Counted from the first letter of the stretch, positions 1 to 15,897 are shown. The stretch is DNA of 64,000 nucleotides from Acetohalobium arabaticum DSM 5501 (GCF_000144695.1 NC_014378.1:1-64000), one strand, 5' to 3'. The notes: generated by a model not told the origin, from the letters alone. Program-made: numbers and translations.

Positions 1-55
1 ATTATTAATATGTCCAAATAACATCAAATAAAATTCATCTTTGACCTAGGTCTAT

Positions 56-294
56 TTATTCACAGAGACAACAGTTATTCACAATTTATTAACAGTCTGT
101 GAATAACTTATATCTGTGTCTTTTTTTTCTCTAATTTGCGAAGATATCCACAAAAGAGAGTAGATTGTTAATAAGTCTGTGGATAACATAAAATGGTATA
201 TGTATTTTTTGGTCTTTTTATACTATATTTCAATATATTGGTTAAAATAAAAACAGACAAACAGTATTTATTTACAATAATTTACTTATCCACA
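56..294. other. oriC: oriC, upstream DnaA-box cluster
   Basis: AT-rich non-coding DNA before dnaA holds perfect DnaA boxes (TTATNCACA or its complement) at 56-64, 75-83, 98-106, 178-186 and 286-294, plus a one-mismatch box at 144-152. Boxes occur in both orientations. This matches the upstream half of a Bacillus-type bipartite origin and probably also mediates dnaA autoregulation, which is inference. Confidence 0.9.
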
Positions 295-350
295 ACATCA
301 TCATATACTAATAGACAGTCCTTAAATCGCTTTGCAGGAGGTTTTAATCT

Positions 351-1700
351 ATGAAAAAAGAAGATTTAACAGAGATATGGCAAGAAGCCTTAGAAATATT
401 TAAGTCAGAATTAAGTAAGCCAAGTTTTAAAACTTGGCTTAAATCAACTAAATTAATATCCGTCGAAAATGATCATGCTGTAATTGAAGTCCCTAATGAA
501 TTTTCTAAAGACTGGTTAGAAACCAGATATTCTAATTTAATTAAAGAAACAATTAGTCAATTAATTGATAGAAAGATCAATATAAAATTTACAATTCCTA
601 CTAATAAAGAAGAAAAATTAGTCAATAAAAAAAAGAAAGATAAAAAAACTGATAATCAAGAGGAAGATGATAATAACCCAGCTTCTTTAAATCCTAAATA
701 TACTTTTGATACCTTTGTCATTGGTAGTAGTAATCGATTTGCTCATGCTGCATCTTTAGCTGTTGCTGAAGCACCGGCCAAAGCTTACAATCCTCTTTTT
801 ATTTATGGCGATGTAGGATTAGGAAAAACACACTTAATGCATGCTATTGGACATTATATTATTGAGCATAACTCAGATCTTAAAGTAGTTTATGTTACAT
901 CTGAAAAATTTACTAATGAATTAATTAATTCAATTCGGGATGACAATACTGTCAAATTCCGTAATAAATATAGGAATATTGATATCCTTTTAATAGATGA
1001 TATTCAATTTTTAGCTGGCAAAGAACGAACTCAAGAAGAATTCTTTCATACCTTCAATGCTTTGCACGAAGCCAATAAACAAATAATAATTTCAAGCGAT
1101 CGACCTCCTAAAGAAATTCCAACTCTAGAGGAACGTTTAAGATCTCGATTTGAATGGGGATTAATTACTGATATTCAAGAACCTGATTTAGAAACGAGGA
1201 TTGCTATTTTACGTAAAAAAGCTACCTTGGAAGATCTTGAAGTACCTAACGAAGTTATTGTATATATTGCAAACCAAATTCACTCTAATATTAGAGAATT
1301 AGAAGGCGCATTAATTAGAGTAGTAGCCTACTCTTCATTAACAAACAAAGAAATTACAGTTGAATTAGCCCAAGAAGCTCTAAAGGATATTATTTCTACT
1401 ACAGAAGCAGAAGAAATAAACATTAAATTAATTCAACAAATAGTAGCTAATCATTATAATCTTGAAATAGAAGATATGAAATCAAGAAAAAGAACCAGAG
1501 CTATTGCTTTTCCTAGACAAGTAGCAATGTATTTATCCAGAGAATTAACAGATTCTTCGCTACCAAAAATCGGAGAAAAATTTGGAGGACGTGATCATAC
1601 AACAGTTTTACATGCCTATAACAAAATTGACGATAAAAAAGAAGAAGATATCCAGTTTAAAAATACCATTAAAACTTTAACAAATAAAATAAATAATTAA
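351..1700 (+). CDS. dnaA: chromosomal replication initiator DnaA
   Basis: DnaA is the AAA+ initiator that binds DnaA boxes and melts oriC. The 449 residues show the usual four domains: an N-terminal DnaB/regulator-interaction domain (about 1-85), a short charged Lys/Asp/Glu-rich linker (about 86-113), the ATPase core with Walker A GDVGLGKT (153-160) and Walker B LLIDDIQ (213-219), and the C-terminal DNA-binding domain with the family signature RDHTTVLHA (about 414-422). ERLRSRF near 261-267 carries the conserved arginines of the ATPase. The start is set by an AGGAGG 8-10 bases upstream. The gene lies between two DnaA-box clusters, so it is flanked by its own binding sites and is probably autoregulated. 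Length and motifs are normal for the family. Confidence 0.99.
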   Translation: MKKEDLTEIWQEALEIFKSELSKPSFKTWLKSTKLISVENDHAVIEVPNEFSKDWLETRYSNLIKETISQLIDRKINIKFTIPTNKEEKLVNKKKKDKKTDNQEEDDNNPASLNPKYTFDTFVIGSSNRFAHAASLAVAEAPAKAYNPLFIYGDVGLGKTHLMHAIGHYIIEHNSDLKVVYVTSEKFTNELINSIRDDNTVKFRNKYRNIDILLIDDIQFLAGKERTQEEFFHTFNALHEANKQIIISSDRPPKEIPTLEERLRSRFEWGLITDIQEPDLETRIAILRKKATLEDLEVPNEVIVYIANQIHSNIRELEGALIRVVAYSSLTNKEITVELAQEALKDIISTTEAEEINIKLIQQIVANHYNLEIEDMKSRKRTRAIAFPRQVAMYLSRELTDSSLPKIGEKFGGRDHTTVLHAYNKIDDKKEEDIQFKNTIKTLTNKINN

Positions 1701-1710
1701 CTTTCACACA

Positions 1711-1910
1711 TGTTGATAAACTATTAATAACTTGTTTATAATTTGTGGATAATTAGTGAAGTTATGATAGCTTGTTTATATGTGGATAACTTCCACTTAC
1801 TTAATAACAAGTTATCCACATGTGGATAACTTTGATACCAGTAGTTTATCACACTTTTCCACAAATCCACAGCCCCTATTACTACTACTACTATGTTTTT
1901 TAAATATATA
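1711..1910. other. oriC: oriC, dnaA-dnaN cluster with basal unwinding element
   Basis: Perfect DnaA boxes lie at 1744-1752, 1781-1789, 1812-1820 and 1821-1829. A near-box is at 1711-1719, and degenerate boxes at 1855-1863 and 1863-1871. Next come a GC-rich spacer (1872-1876), a run of CTA/TTA triplets (1877-1894) and then a T/A-rich stretch (about 1895-1910). The order box, GC spacer, triplets, AT-rich is that of the Bacillus subtilis DnaA-trio basal unwinding system. This is therefore the likely site where strands first open. Confidence 0.85.
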
Positions 1911-1965
1911 AGACATAATAAGTAAATTGTTAATTGTTAATAACTAAAATCAAGGAGGTCTTTAA

Positions 1966-3063
1966 ATGCAAATTAAAATTGATAGAAAAAATTTTTATGA
2001 TGGTATTCAAACTGTTAGAAAAGCTATTTCCTCTAAAAGTACTTTACCTATTTTATCCGGTATTCTAATTGAAACTCAAGAAAAAAAACTTAAATTAGTT
2101 GGTACAGATTTAGAATTAGGAATAGAATGTAGAGTAGATGCAAATATTATAAAAGATGGAGCTATAGTATTACCTGCTAATCATTTAGCTAATATCGTTA
2201 GGGAACTACCAAATAAAGAATTAGAATTAGAACTAAAGAAAGATAATAAAATAGAAATTTCATGTGGGTTATCACAATTTAAAATTCATGGTTCACCAGC
2301 TGATGAATATCCATTATTGCCAGAAGTTGGTTCAGGTATCGAATATACTCTGTCCCAAGAAAAATTTCAAGCTATGATTAACAGAATTAAATTTGCTACT
2401 TCAGATGATGAAAGTAGACCATTTTTAACTGGAGGCTTATTATCTATCGATAATGAAAATTTAAAGATGGTTGCTACTGATTCTTATCGATTAGCTTATA
2501 CTCAATTAGAACTGGATAAGGACTTAAAAAATGAAAAGATAATTATTCCTAGTAAAACTTTAAATGAATTAAGTAAGTTACTTAACTCAGAAGATGAAAT
2601 TAGATTTTTAATTACTGATAATCAAATCTTATTTGAGTTTTCAGAAATAACTATTATATCTCGTTTAATTGAAGGACAGTTTCCTAATTATAAACAAGTA
2701 ATTCCTGACAATCACAAGACTGAAATTAAATTAAAGAAAAAAGAATTACTCAATGCTACTAAAAGATCAGCATTAGTTGCTAGGAATAACTCTAATATTA
2801 TTAAAACAAAATTCCAAAATGACAAACTAATGATAGAATCCAATGCTCCTGAAGTTGGACAGGCATATGAAGAGTTAAGTACTTCACAACACGGTGATGA
2901 TACTGAAATAGCTTTTAATGCTAATTATTTAATTGATGTTTTAAAAGTAATAGATAATGAAGAAATATTAATTGAATTATCCGGTGAATTAAGTCCTGGA
3001 GTAATCAAAGAAGTAGATAATGACAATTATATTCATGTAATTATGCCGGTTAGATCAACATAA
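1966..3063 (+). CDS. dnaN: DNA polymerase III sliding clamp (beta subunit)
   Basis: DnaN forms the dimeric ring that tethers DNA polymerase III to the template and recruits other replication and repair factors. The 365-residue product has the length of three tandem clamp folds. It begins with the typical MQIKIDRKNFYDGIQ and ends in the conserved HVIMPVR tail used for partner binding. An AAGGAGG lies 8-10 bases before the ATG. The gene follows dnaA across the origin unwinding region and is followed 11 bases later by the yaaA-like S4 gene, the usual Firmicutes order. Its leader therefore overlaps the origin, so initiation complexes could affect its transcription (inference). Confidence 0.98.
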   Translation: MQIKIDRKNFYDGIQTVRKAISSKSTLPILSGILIETQEKKLKLVGTDLELGIECRVDANIIKDGAIVLPANHLANIVRELPNKELELELKKDNKIEISCGLSQFKIHGSPADEYPLLPEVGSGIEYTLSQEKFQAMINRIKFATSDDESRPFLTGGLLSIDNENLKMVATDSYRLAYTQLELDKDLKNEKIIIPSKTLNELSKLLNSEDEIRFLITDNQILFEFSEITIISRLIEGQFPNYKQVIPDNHKTEIKLKKKELLNATKRSALVARNNSNIIKTKFQNDKLMIESNAPEVGQAYEELSTSQHGDDTEIAFNANYLIDVLKVIDNEEILIELSGELSPGVIKEVDNDNYIHVIMPVRST

Positions 3064-3074
3064 GGAGGGATAAA

Positions 3075-3284
3075 ATGAGAGAAATTAAAATCAAGACCAA
3101 AGATATTAATCTTAACCAATTTTTAAAGTGGGCAAATATTGTTTCAACTGGTGGCGAAGCTAAATTACTTATAAAAAAAGGGAAAGTAATGGTAAATGGT
3201 GAAGTAGAAAAAAGGCGTGGTTTTACTCTACATCCTGGAGATGTAATTAAGATAGATAACGAAGAATATAAAGTAATAACCTAA
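3075..3284 (+). CDS. yaaA: S4-domain RNA-binding protein YaaA/YbcJ type
   Basis: This 69-residue protein is a single S4-like RNA-binding fold. It has the characteristic KTKDINLNQFLKWANIVSTGGEAK, then a LLIKKGKVMVNGEVEKRRGFTL stretch, then a GDVIKI loop (all read directly). In Bacillus the equivalent gene yaaA sits between dnaN and recF, exactly as here, with an 11-base gap after dnaN and 26 bases before recF, so it is probably cotranscribed with both. The precise role is not established. Related small S4 proteins are thought to bind ribosomal RNA. The start has a strong AAGGAGG eight bases upstream. Confidence 0.9.
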   Translation: MREIKIKTKDINLNQFLKWANIVSTGGEAKLLIKKGKVMVNGEVEKRRGFTLHPGDVIKIDNEEYKVIT

Positions 3285-3310
3285 TAATTGGTAAGGAGTG
3301 GAAAAATAAT

Positions 3311-4435
3311 TTGTATCTTACCAATCTGTTTCTAAAAAATTTTAGAAATTATCATACCTTAGAACTTAAGTTGAATAGAAATCTTAACATATTTATTGGA
3401 GATAATGCAGAGGGGAAGACTAATATTTTAGAAGCTATCTATCTATTAAGTACCGGAGATTCACATCGAACTAATATTACTTCTGAAATGGTAAACTGGC
3501 AACAGGATAGCTTCTATATAAGCAGTCTTGTAAATAGAAAAGAACAAGAATTTAAAATCGAGTTTCTATTTAAAAATAGAAAAAAAGAAGTTAAAATTAA
3601 TGATAATAAACTGCAAAAGTTAGAAGATTTACTAGGTTATATTAATGCTATAATCTTTTCACCTGAAGATTTAGAACTGGTTAAAGGAAGTCCTAGCAAG
3701 CGAAGAAAATTTATTAATTTAGAAATTTCTCAGGTTAATTCTTATTATTATCATAACTTACAAGAATATAGACGAATAGTAAAACAGCGTAATAATCTAC
3801 TAAAAGAAATTAGAGAAGGTAAAAGCTCTAAAGATATGTTGGTAGTTTGGAACCAGCAATTAATCGAATTGGGAAGTAAAATAATTACTAAACGGCTAAA
3901 TGCATTGGATAAATTAAGTATTTTAGCTAGATTAATGCATAGAAAAATTACTGACGGTTTGGAGACATTGGAGCTTTCATATCAATCATCCTTAGATTTA
4001 AATGGAAATAATTCTACTACAGAAGAAATTGAAACAGTCTTTACAAAAAAATTAAAAGCTAATCAACAGAAAGAAATTGACCGAGGAGTTAGTATTTTTG
4101 GTCCCCATCGGGATGATATTATATTTGAAATAAATGATATCAATACTAGAAAATTTGGATCTCAAGGACAGCAGCGAACTGCTGCTTTAGCTTTGAAATT
4201 GGCTGAATTAGAATTTATGAAATCAGAAATAGGTGAATATCCTATTTTATTATTAGATGATGTCTTTTCTGAACTGGATAATAATCGGCAACAATATTTA
4301 TTAAAAGTAATTGAAAATAGAATTCAAACTTTTATAACTAGTACTGAAATAAATAGATTGCATAAATTAGAAAAAAATAAAAATATCTATCAAGTTAAGG
4401 GAGGTAAGGTCATGAAGACCAAATACGATGGTTAA
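3311..4435 (+). CDS. recF: DNA replication and repair protein RecF
   Basis: RecF is an SMC-like ATPase that helps load RecA at single-strand gaps together with RecO and RecR (recR is also in this window). The 374 residues carry the P-loop GDNAEGKT (30-37), an ABC-type signature region around FGSQGQQRTAALALKLAE, and Walker B LLLDDVFSELD. The start used here is TTG, preceded by AAGGAG about 12 bases upstream. No ATG fits the conserved N-terminus better. The 3' end overlaps the next gene by eight bases, indicating translational coupling. Position between the S4 gene and the remB/gyrB group is the conserved Firmicutes arrangement. Confidence 0.97.
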   Translation: MYLTNLFLKNFRNYHTLELKLNRNLNIFIGDNAEGKTNILEAIYLLSTGDSHRTNITSEMVNWQQDSFYISSLVNRKEQEFKIEFLFKNRKKEVKINDNKLQKLEDLLGYINAIIFSPEDLELVKGSPSKRRKFINLEISQVNSYYYHNLQEYRRIVKQRNNLLKEIREGKSSKDMLVVWNQQLIELGSKIITKRLNALDKLSILARLMHRKITDGLETLELSYQSSLDLNGNNSTTEEIETVFTKKLKANQQKEIDRGVSIFGPHRDDIIFEINDINTRKFGSQGQQRTAALALKLAELEFMKSEIGEYPILLLDDVFSELDNNRQQYLLKVIENRIQTFITSTEINRLHKLEKNKNIYQVKGGKVMKTKYDG

Positions 4436-5309
4436 TCCCATTAATAAAGTCTTAGAAAAGACCTTACAGAATTTAAATTTAACCCACAAAATCAAAGAAA
4501 AGAAAGTATTAAATATTTGGTCAGAAGTTATTGGAGATAAATTAAAAAAACATACTAAAGCTAGTTATATTAACCAAGGGATTTTATTTATAACAGTTAA
4601 TAATTCAACTTGGGCTCATCAATTACTTTTTTTGAAAGAAGATCTAATTTCTCGTTTAAATAAAAAACTGGACCAAAAAATAGTTGAAGATATTAGATTT
4701 AAACTTGGTTCAATCAATTCAACTGATTTAACTGAAGATAAAGGAAGTAAGGATTCATTTAATTTAAGTAAAATAGAATTAACTACAGAAGAAATGACAG
4801 AAATAAAAACTAAACTAAATTCAGTACCAGATGAAAAATTAAGTCGAAAGCTTTATTCTATTTTAGCAAAAGATAAAAAAATGAATAAATGGAAAGAAAA
4901 AGAAGGATGGGTAAGATGTGATTATTGTTCTACCCTGCATCCTAAAGAAACTGAGAACTGTATGATCTGTCAATTGAAAAGTGAAAAGAATTTTAATGAG
5001 ATAGAAGAAGTGTTGATAGAAAATCCATGGTTAACTTATGAAGAAATTAGTAACTTCTTTCCTAGTCTTGCGCATTCGGATTATAATCGAATTAGAAAAG
5101 AATTAATTATTGATTTCTGGCAGGATATAAAAGAAAAGATTCCCCAAGCAATCAACAATAAGAATAATGATAGATCTACACAAGAAATTAAAATTTTAAT
5201 TCAAAATTACGTAATGTTAAAAAGAAGTATTCGACCTGATAAGCTAAACAGAAATATTATCAAAGAAGTTATTGGTAAGAATTATATTCAAGTCTATAAT
5301 CGGTTATAG
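4428..5309 (+). CDS. DUF721 (DciA-like) protein with C4 zinc-finger-like region
   Basis: Residues about 1-95 read as a DUF721/DciA-type domain, including VLNIWSEVIGDKLKKHTKA and a downstream amphipathic helix. DciA proteins act as loaders of the replicative helicase in many bacteria lacking DnaC/DnaI. Whether this protein does so is inference. The C-terminal part is unusual: CDYC (164-167) and CMIC (178-181) form a four-cysteine motif that could bind zinc, followed by a charged helical tail, giving 293 residues against the roughly 100-170 of short family members. The tail resembles a small J-like or WH-like helical region (YEEISNFFP, DYNRIRKEL) but I cannot assign it. The gene overlaps recF by eight bases and precedes remB. 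Confidence 0.75.
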   Translation: MVNPINKVLEKTLQNLNLTHKIKEKKVLNIWSEVIGDKLKKHTKASYINQGILFITVNNSTWAHQLLFLKEDLISRLNKKLDQKIVEDIRFKLGSINSTDLTEDKGSKDSFNLSKIELTTEEMTEIKTKLNSVPDEKLSRKLYSILAKDKKMNKWKEKEGWVRCDYCSTLHPKETENCMICQLKSEKNFNEIEEVLIENPWLTYEEISNFFPSLAHSDYNRIRKELIIDFWQDIKEKIPQAINNKNNDRSTQEIKILIQNYVMLKRSIRPDKLNRNIIKEVIGKNYIQVYNRL

Positions 5310-5324
5310 AGGAGGAAAGCTGTA

Positions 5325-5582
5325 ATGTTGTTACATTTAGGTAATGATTATATGATTCCTACTAAGGATGTAGTGATGATAGCCGACATTGAATCAACTG
5401 ATTCAGAAATCACACGGGAGTTTTTGGAAGTTGCTAAAGAAGAAGGATTTATTAAAAACTTTTCTAAAGGAGAACCTAAATCCTTTGTATTAACTAATGA
5501 AACTATTTACTATTCTAATATATCATCAAAAACATTAAGAAAAAGGATGAATTATGTTAATCGCTTAAGCCGTGATTATTAA
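5325..5582 (+). CDS. remB: RemB-like DUF370 regulator (YaaB)
   Basis: This 85-residue protein starts MLLHLGNDYMIPTKDVVMIADIES, the pattern of the DUF370/Rem family. RemA of this family is a DNA-binding activator of matrix genes in Bacillus. The relative encoded between recF and gyrB is YaaB/RemB, matching the position here. The C-terminal half (SSKTLRKRMNYVNRL) supplies basic residues that may touch DNA. A GAGGAGG lies about ten bases before the ATG. It is 15 bases downstream of the DUF721 gene and about 48 upstream of the chosen gyrB start, so it is probably in the recF-gyrB transcription unit. Its regulatory targets cannot be read from the sequence. Confidence 0.88.
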   Translation: MLLHLGNDYMIPTKDVVMIADIESTDSEITREFLEVAKEEGFIKNFSKGEPKSFVLTNETIYYSNISSKTLRKRMNYVNRLSRDY

Positions 5583-7550
<1,968 letters not shown>

Positions 7551-7584
7551 GTTTTTTAGATTGAATTGACAAGGAGGGAAGATT

Positions 7585-10020
7585 ATGCCGGAATTAAAGA
7601 AACAGGAAGCTACATCTGTTAATATTGAAAATGAAATGAAAGAATCATATATGGATTATGCAATGAGTGTCATAGCTGGAAGAGCTCTACCGGATGTCAG
7701 AGATGGGTTGAAACCTGTCCACCGACGTATTCTATATGCAATGCATCAACTTGGAATTACACCTAATAAGTCACATAAGAAATCAGCTAGAATAGTGGGA
7801 GAAGTTTTAGGTAAATATCACCCTCATGGTGATACAGCTGTTTATGATACTATGGTTAGAATGGCACAGAATTTCTCTTATCGTTATATGTTAGTAGATG
7901 GCCATGGTAATTTTGGTTCTGTAGATGGGGATTCTGCTGCTGCTATGCGGTATACTGAAGCTAGAATGTCTAAGCTATCAACTGAATTGTTATCTGATAT
8001 CAATAAGGATACAGTTGATTTTAAGCCTAATTTTGATGATACACTTAAAGAGCCAGAAGTTCTACCGTCTCGACTACCAAATTTATTAATTAATGGATCT
8101 TCTGGAATTGCCGTTGGTATGTCTACTAATATTCCTCCCCATAATTTAACTGAAGTTATTGATGGATTAATTGCTATGATAGATAATCCTGACCTTGATA
8201 TTATAGAGTTAATGAAGATAATTAAAGGACCTGATTTTCCTACAGGCGGTCTGATTATGGGGCGAAAAGGAATTAAAAAGGCCTTTGAAACCGGCAAGGG
8301 CAAAGTCAAAGTTAGAGCTAAAACAGAGATTGAAGAGTTTGGCAATAATAGAGAACGAATTATTGTTAATGAATTACCTTATCAAGTAAATAAAGCAAAA
8401 TTAGTAGAAAAGACTGCTAATTTAGTCAGGGATGGAGAAGTAGAAGGAATTGCTGATTTAAGGGATGAATCTGACCGGAATGGAATGAGAATATCAATTG
8501 ATTTAAGGAAAAGTGCTAACCCTAAGATAGTTTTAAATAAATTATTTAAGCATACCCAGCTGCAGAGAACCTTTGGAATTATTATGCTGGCTTTAGTTGA
8601 TGGTGAACCAGAGGTACTGAGTCTTAAAGAGGTATTACAGCATTATCTTGAACATCAAAAGGAAGTAGTAACACGTAGAACTAAGTATAACCTAGATAAA
8701 GCTCAGTCACGGGTTCATATTTTAGAAGGTCTGAAGACTGCCTTTAATAATATCGATGCAGTAGTTAAAACCATTCGCAGTTCGGAAAGTAAAAATGTAG
8801 CACAAGAAAGGTTGATTAGCGACTTTGATTTAACAAAGAAGCAGGCTAAGGCTATTTTGAGGATGCGCCTACAGCGTTTAACTGGACTGGAAATAGAAAA
8901 AATAGAATCAGAGTACCAAAAATTAATTGAAGAAATTGAGTATTTGAAATCAATTTTGGCCAGTGAAGAGAAGTTATTGGATATTATAAAGGATGAAATT
9001 CTTGTTTTAAAAGAAAAATATAAAGATGAAAGAAGAACAAAGATAGTTGACCAAGAAATAGATTTAGCTGTTGAGGATTTAATTGAAGAGGAAGAAATAC
9101 TAATCACTATTACTGATAATAACTATATTAAAAGAATTCCACTAGATACCTATAGAAGCCAACATCGTGGAGGTAGAGGAATAATTGGTATAAATCCAGA
9201 TGCAAAAGATTCCGTAGAGCAGTTGTATACCACATCTACTCATGATTATTTGTTATTCTTTACTAACCAAGGGCGAACTTATCGATTAAAGGGATATCAG
9301 ATTCCCGACGCAAGTCGACAGGCTAAGGGAACAGCAATTATTAATCTACTGGATATGGAGCCTAATGAGAGAGTTACTGCTGTAATTCCGGTTGAAGACT
9401 TTGATTTAGATGATTATTTGTTGATGGTTACAGAACAGGGAATAGTTAAAAGAACAGAACTACAAGAATTTAATACAAATTATACTGGTTTGATAGCTCT
9501 TGATCTACAACAGAATGATGAATTAATTGAGGTTAGGTTGACTACCGGTCAAGAAGACATTATTTTAGGTACAGAATTAGGATTGGCAATTAGATTTAAT
9601 GAATCAGAGGTTAGAAGTATGGGGCGAACAGCTAGAGGAGTAAAAGGAATAGATTTAGCGTCTCAGGATAAAGTAGTAGGAGCAGATATTATTAAGGACG
9701 GTGGAAAATTATTAGTAGTTACGGATAAAGGTTACGGTAAACAGACTCCATTAAATAAATACCGCCGTCAAAGTAGAGCTGGAAAAGGGCTACTAACTAT
9801 AAAGAGAACAGATAAGAATGGTAAATTAACTGCTTTAAAAGTAGTAGAAGAAGATGATGAAGTGATGTTGATCTCTAAAGAGGGAATTGTTATCAGAATG
9901 TCTGTATCAGAAATTTCATCTACTAGTAGAAATACACAAGGAGTTAATCTTATGAGCTTAGTTGAGGGAGATCGAGTAGTTTCTCTAGCCCATATTGAAG
10001 ATGAAGATGGTAATGAATAA
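7585..10020 (+). CDS. gyrA: DNA gyrase subunit A
   Basis: GyrA makes the transient double-strand break through an active-site tyrosine and wraps DNA with its C-terminal beta-pinwheel. The winged-helix region [12 protein letters not shown] and the catalytic [10 protein letters not shown] are present. A coiled coil follows at about 360-490. The pinwheel blades include the GyrA box candidate QHRGGRGI and later repeats such as [10 protein letters not shown] and [10 protein letters not shown]. Length (811) is typical. AAGGAGG precedes the ATG. It follows gyrB by 34 bases and ends the origin-proximal gene run. The next 620 bases are non-coding and lead into the rRNA operon, as with rrnO in Bacillus. 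Confidence 0.98.
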   Translation: MPELKKQEATSVNIENEMKESYMDYAMSVIAGRALPDVRDGLKPVHRRILYAMHQLGITPNKSHKKSARIVGEVLGKYHPHGDTAVYDTMVRMAQNFSYRYMLVDGHGNFGSVDGDSAAAMRYTEARMSKLSTELLSDINKDTVDFKPNFDDTLKEPEVLPSRLPNLLINGSSGIAVGMSTNIPPHNLTEVIDGLIAMIDNPDLDIIELMKIIKGPDFPTGGLIMGRKGIKKAFETGKGKVKVRAKTEIEEFGNNRERIIVNELPYQVNKAKLVEKTANLVRDGEVEGIADLRDESDRNGMRISIDLRKSANPKIVLNKLFKHTQLQRTFGIIMLALVDGEPEVLSLKEVLQHYLEHQKEVVTRRTKYNLDKAQSRVHILEGLKTAFNNIDAVVKTIRSSESKNVAQERLISDFDLTKKQAKAILRMRLQRLTGLEIEKIESEYQKLIEEIEYLKSILASEEKLLDIIKDEILVLKEKYKDERRTKIVDQEIDLAVEDLIEEEEILITITDNNYIKRIPLDTYRSQHRGGRGIIGINPDAKDSVEQLYTTSTHDYLLFFTNQGRTYRLKGYQIPDASRQAKGTAIINLLDMEPNERVTAVIPVEDFDLDDYLLMVTEQGIVKRTELQEFNTNYTGLIALDLQQNDELIEVRLTTGQEDIILGTELGLAIRFNESEVRSMGRTARGVKGIDLASQDKVVGADIIKDGGKLLVVTDKGYGKQTPLNKYRRQSRAGKGLLTIKRTDKNGKLTALKVVEEDDEVMLISKEGIVIRMSVSEISSTSRNTQGVNLMSLVEGDRVVSLAHIEDEDGNE

Positions 10021-10082
10021 TTTATTAATTGAATCATTGGCCTCAACTTAAGCTAAATTTTGGAAAAAATGCAGTATATTAT

Positions 10083-10129
10083 TCAGCCTGGGAAGTTTAT
10101 CTGTTCCACTCCAAAACAACCCAGGCTGA
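10083..10129. terminator. long-loop hairpin after gyrA
   Basis: TCAGCCTGGG (10083-10092) is perfectly complementary to CCCAGGCTGA (10120-10129) across a 27-base loop. It lies about 60 bases after the gyrA stop. No T-run follows, so it is only a possible terminator. The right arm contains a 14-mer that recurs at 51800-51813. Confidence 0.4.
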
Positions 10130-10207
10130 TATTATAGAATCATAGATAATTTGCACAACTTTGAAATGCAGTAATATATTAATATGATTGATTACTTTAA
10201 TTTTCCC

Positions 10208-10487
10208 TTGACAAAAGAGCTAATAGATGATAAATTATAAAGTGTCGCCTCAAAAGGGCTGACAAATTAATTCAAATTTTTCTTGACAAAGTGAAGTTTT
10301 GATGTTAGAATGTTTAATGTCGCTTGTAAGAAAGCAGTCTTTTCTGCTGCAAAATCAAATAATTTGAGATTTCTTCTTGACAAGTGACGGAGTTTGTGTT
10401 AATATATTAATTGTCGCTTGAAAAGAACTGGATCTTCTTGAGATTCTTGAATTTGTTCTTGACAAGCTACAAGAAAAATGTTAAAAT
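10208..10487 (+). promoter_or_regulatory. four tandem rRNA promoters
   Basis: Four perfect TTGACA boxes at 10208, 10283, 10377 and 10459 are each followed after exactly 17 bases by a -10 hexamer: TAAATT (10231), TAGAAT (10306), TAATAT (10400) and TAAAAT (10482). Each is followed within a few bases by the same TGTCGCyT sequence, where transcripts should begin. The array directly precedes the 16S gene and reads as a stack of strong sigma-A promoters. Confidence 0.9.
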
Positions 10488-10522
10488 ACTTGATGTCGCT
10501 TATTTGCGACTACTGATCTTTG

Positions 10523-10541
10523 AAAACTGAACATTGTCCAT
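10523..10541 (+). other. 5' arm of the 16S processing stem
   Basis: The 19 bases at 10523-10541 are the exact reverse complement of 12211-12229 downstream of 16S. Together they would enclose pre-16S rRNA in a long helix, the usual substrate for RNase III. An equivalent 17-bp pair, 12458-12474 with 15441-15457, encloses 23S. Confidence 0.85.
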
Positions 10542-10637
10542 GCCAACGTCAATTGAGAATGGTAGTAATCCTTTATTCTTATTTGAGCCATATTAAACTC
10601 AACTTTTAGATCTGCTTTGCAGATTTAAATATATTCT

Positions 10638-12181
<1,544 letters not shown>

Positions 12182-12257
12182 AGTACTTTTAAACCATTCT
12201 ATTGCGTTTAATGGACAATGTTCAGTTTTGAGAGATCAATTCTCTCTGAATAAATGT

Positions 12258-12334
12258 GGGTCTATGGCTCAGTTGGTCAGAGCGCGCGCCTGATAAGCGT
12301 GAGGTCGGTGGTTCGAATCCACCTAGACCCACCA
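12258..12334 (+). tRNA. tRNA-Ile (GAT)
   Basis: Acceptor GGGTCTA pairs with TAGACCC, and the anticodon GAT is at about 12292-12294. The T-arm GGTTCGAATCC and an encoded CCA are present. It lies in the 16S-23S spacer as in many bacteria. Confidence 0.97.
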
Positions 12335-12354
12335 TTTTCAAAATTATAATCTGT

Positions 12355-12430
12355 GGGGGTATAGCTCAGTTGGGAGAGCGCCTGCCTTGCAAGCAGGAGG
12401 TCAGCGGTTCGAATCCGCTTACCTCCACCA
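12355..12430 (+). tRNA. tRNA-Ala (TGC)
   Basis: Acceptor GGGGGTA pairs with TACCTCC through a G-T pair. The anticodon TGC is at 12378-12380 within the CCTGC/GCAGG stem. The CCA end is encoded. It is the second tRNA in the rRNA spacer. Confidence 0.97.
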
Positions 12431-12485
12431 TTTTAAACTAATTAAACTTGTACTTTGAAAACTGCACAATACCTGCATCAACAGA

Positions 12486-15434
<2,949 letters not shown>

Positions 15435-15478
15435 TGTGGAAGGTATTGTGCAGTTTTGAAAGTGCAACTAGAAAGCAC

Positions 15479-15507
15479 TTGACAATAAATAAGAAAGATG
15501 ATATATT
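15479..15507 (+). promoter_or_regulatory. promoter-like sequence between 23S and 5S
   Basis: A perfect TTGACA (15479-15484) is followed after 17 bases by TATATT (15502-15507), about 40 bases before 5S rRNA. It could give extra 5S transcription from inside the operon. This is inferred from sequence only. Confidence 0.55.
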
Positions 15508-15544
15508 GTTAGGTGTGAGTAAAAAATAAACAAGTAAATAAATT

Positions 15545-15661
15545 TTCCGGTGGTAATCGCGGAGGGGCTACACCTGTTCCCATTTCGAACACAGCAGTTA
15601 AGTCCTCCAGCGCTGATGGTACTATGGGGGTGACCCTATGGGAGAGTAGGTCGCTGCCGGA
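15545..15661 (+). rRNA. rrf: 5S ribosomal RNA
   Basis: Terminal TTCCGG pairs with CCGGAA. Between them lie the conserved CCCATTTCGAACACAGCAGT and GGGAGAGTAGGTCGCTGCC. About 117 bases. It is the last gene of the rRNA operon and is followed 17 bases later by a strong terminator. Confidence 0.96.
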
Positions 15662-15678
15662 AATTAATTAATATATTT

Positions 15679-15722
15679 AAAAGACTCCTTATTGCTATTA
15701 ATAACAATAAGGAGTCTTTTTA
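15679..15722 (+). terminator. rRNA operon terminator
   Basis: AAAAGACTCCTTATTG (15679-15694) pairs perfectly with CAATAAGGAGTCTTTT (15705-15720) around a ten-base loop, and the T-run forms the stem end. A second perfect 13-bp palindrome follows at 15721-15753 (arms TATTATGCTAAAT and its complement), which may be a backup terminator. Confidence 0.9.
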
Positions 15723-15897
15723 TTATGCTAAATTATAATAATTTAGCATAATAAAAATATTAACTAATTTAAATATAGTGATTTTAAGTAAATATTCTGC
15801 TAAATAATTTATTATATTTCATAGTTTAGTTATATTTTGTATAGTATGTTAAAATAATGAGAATGGAGAGATAATTAATGAATAGAGAGGGGTCCAT

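Noticed and set aside
7884-10046. Minus-strand frames opposite gyrA
   Set aside because: They are Ser/Ile-rich shadow translations of the acidic gyrA frame without ribosome binding sites.
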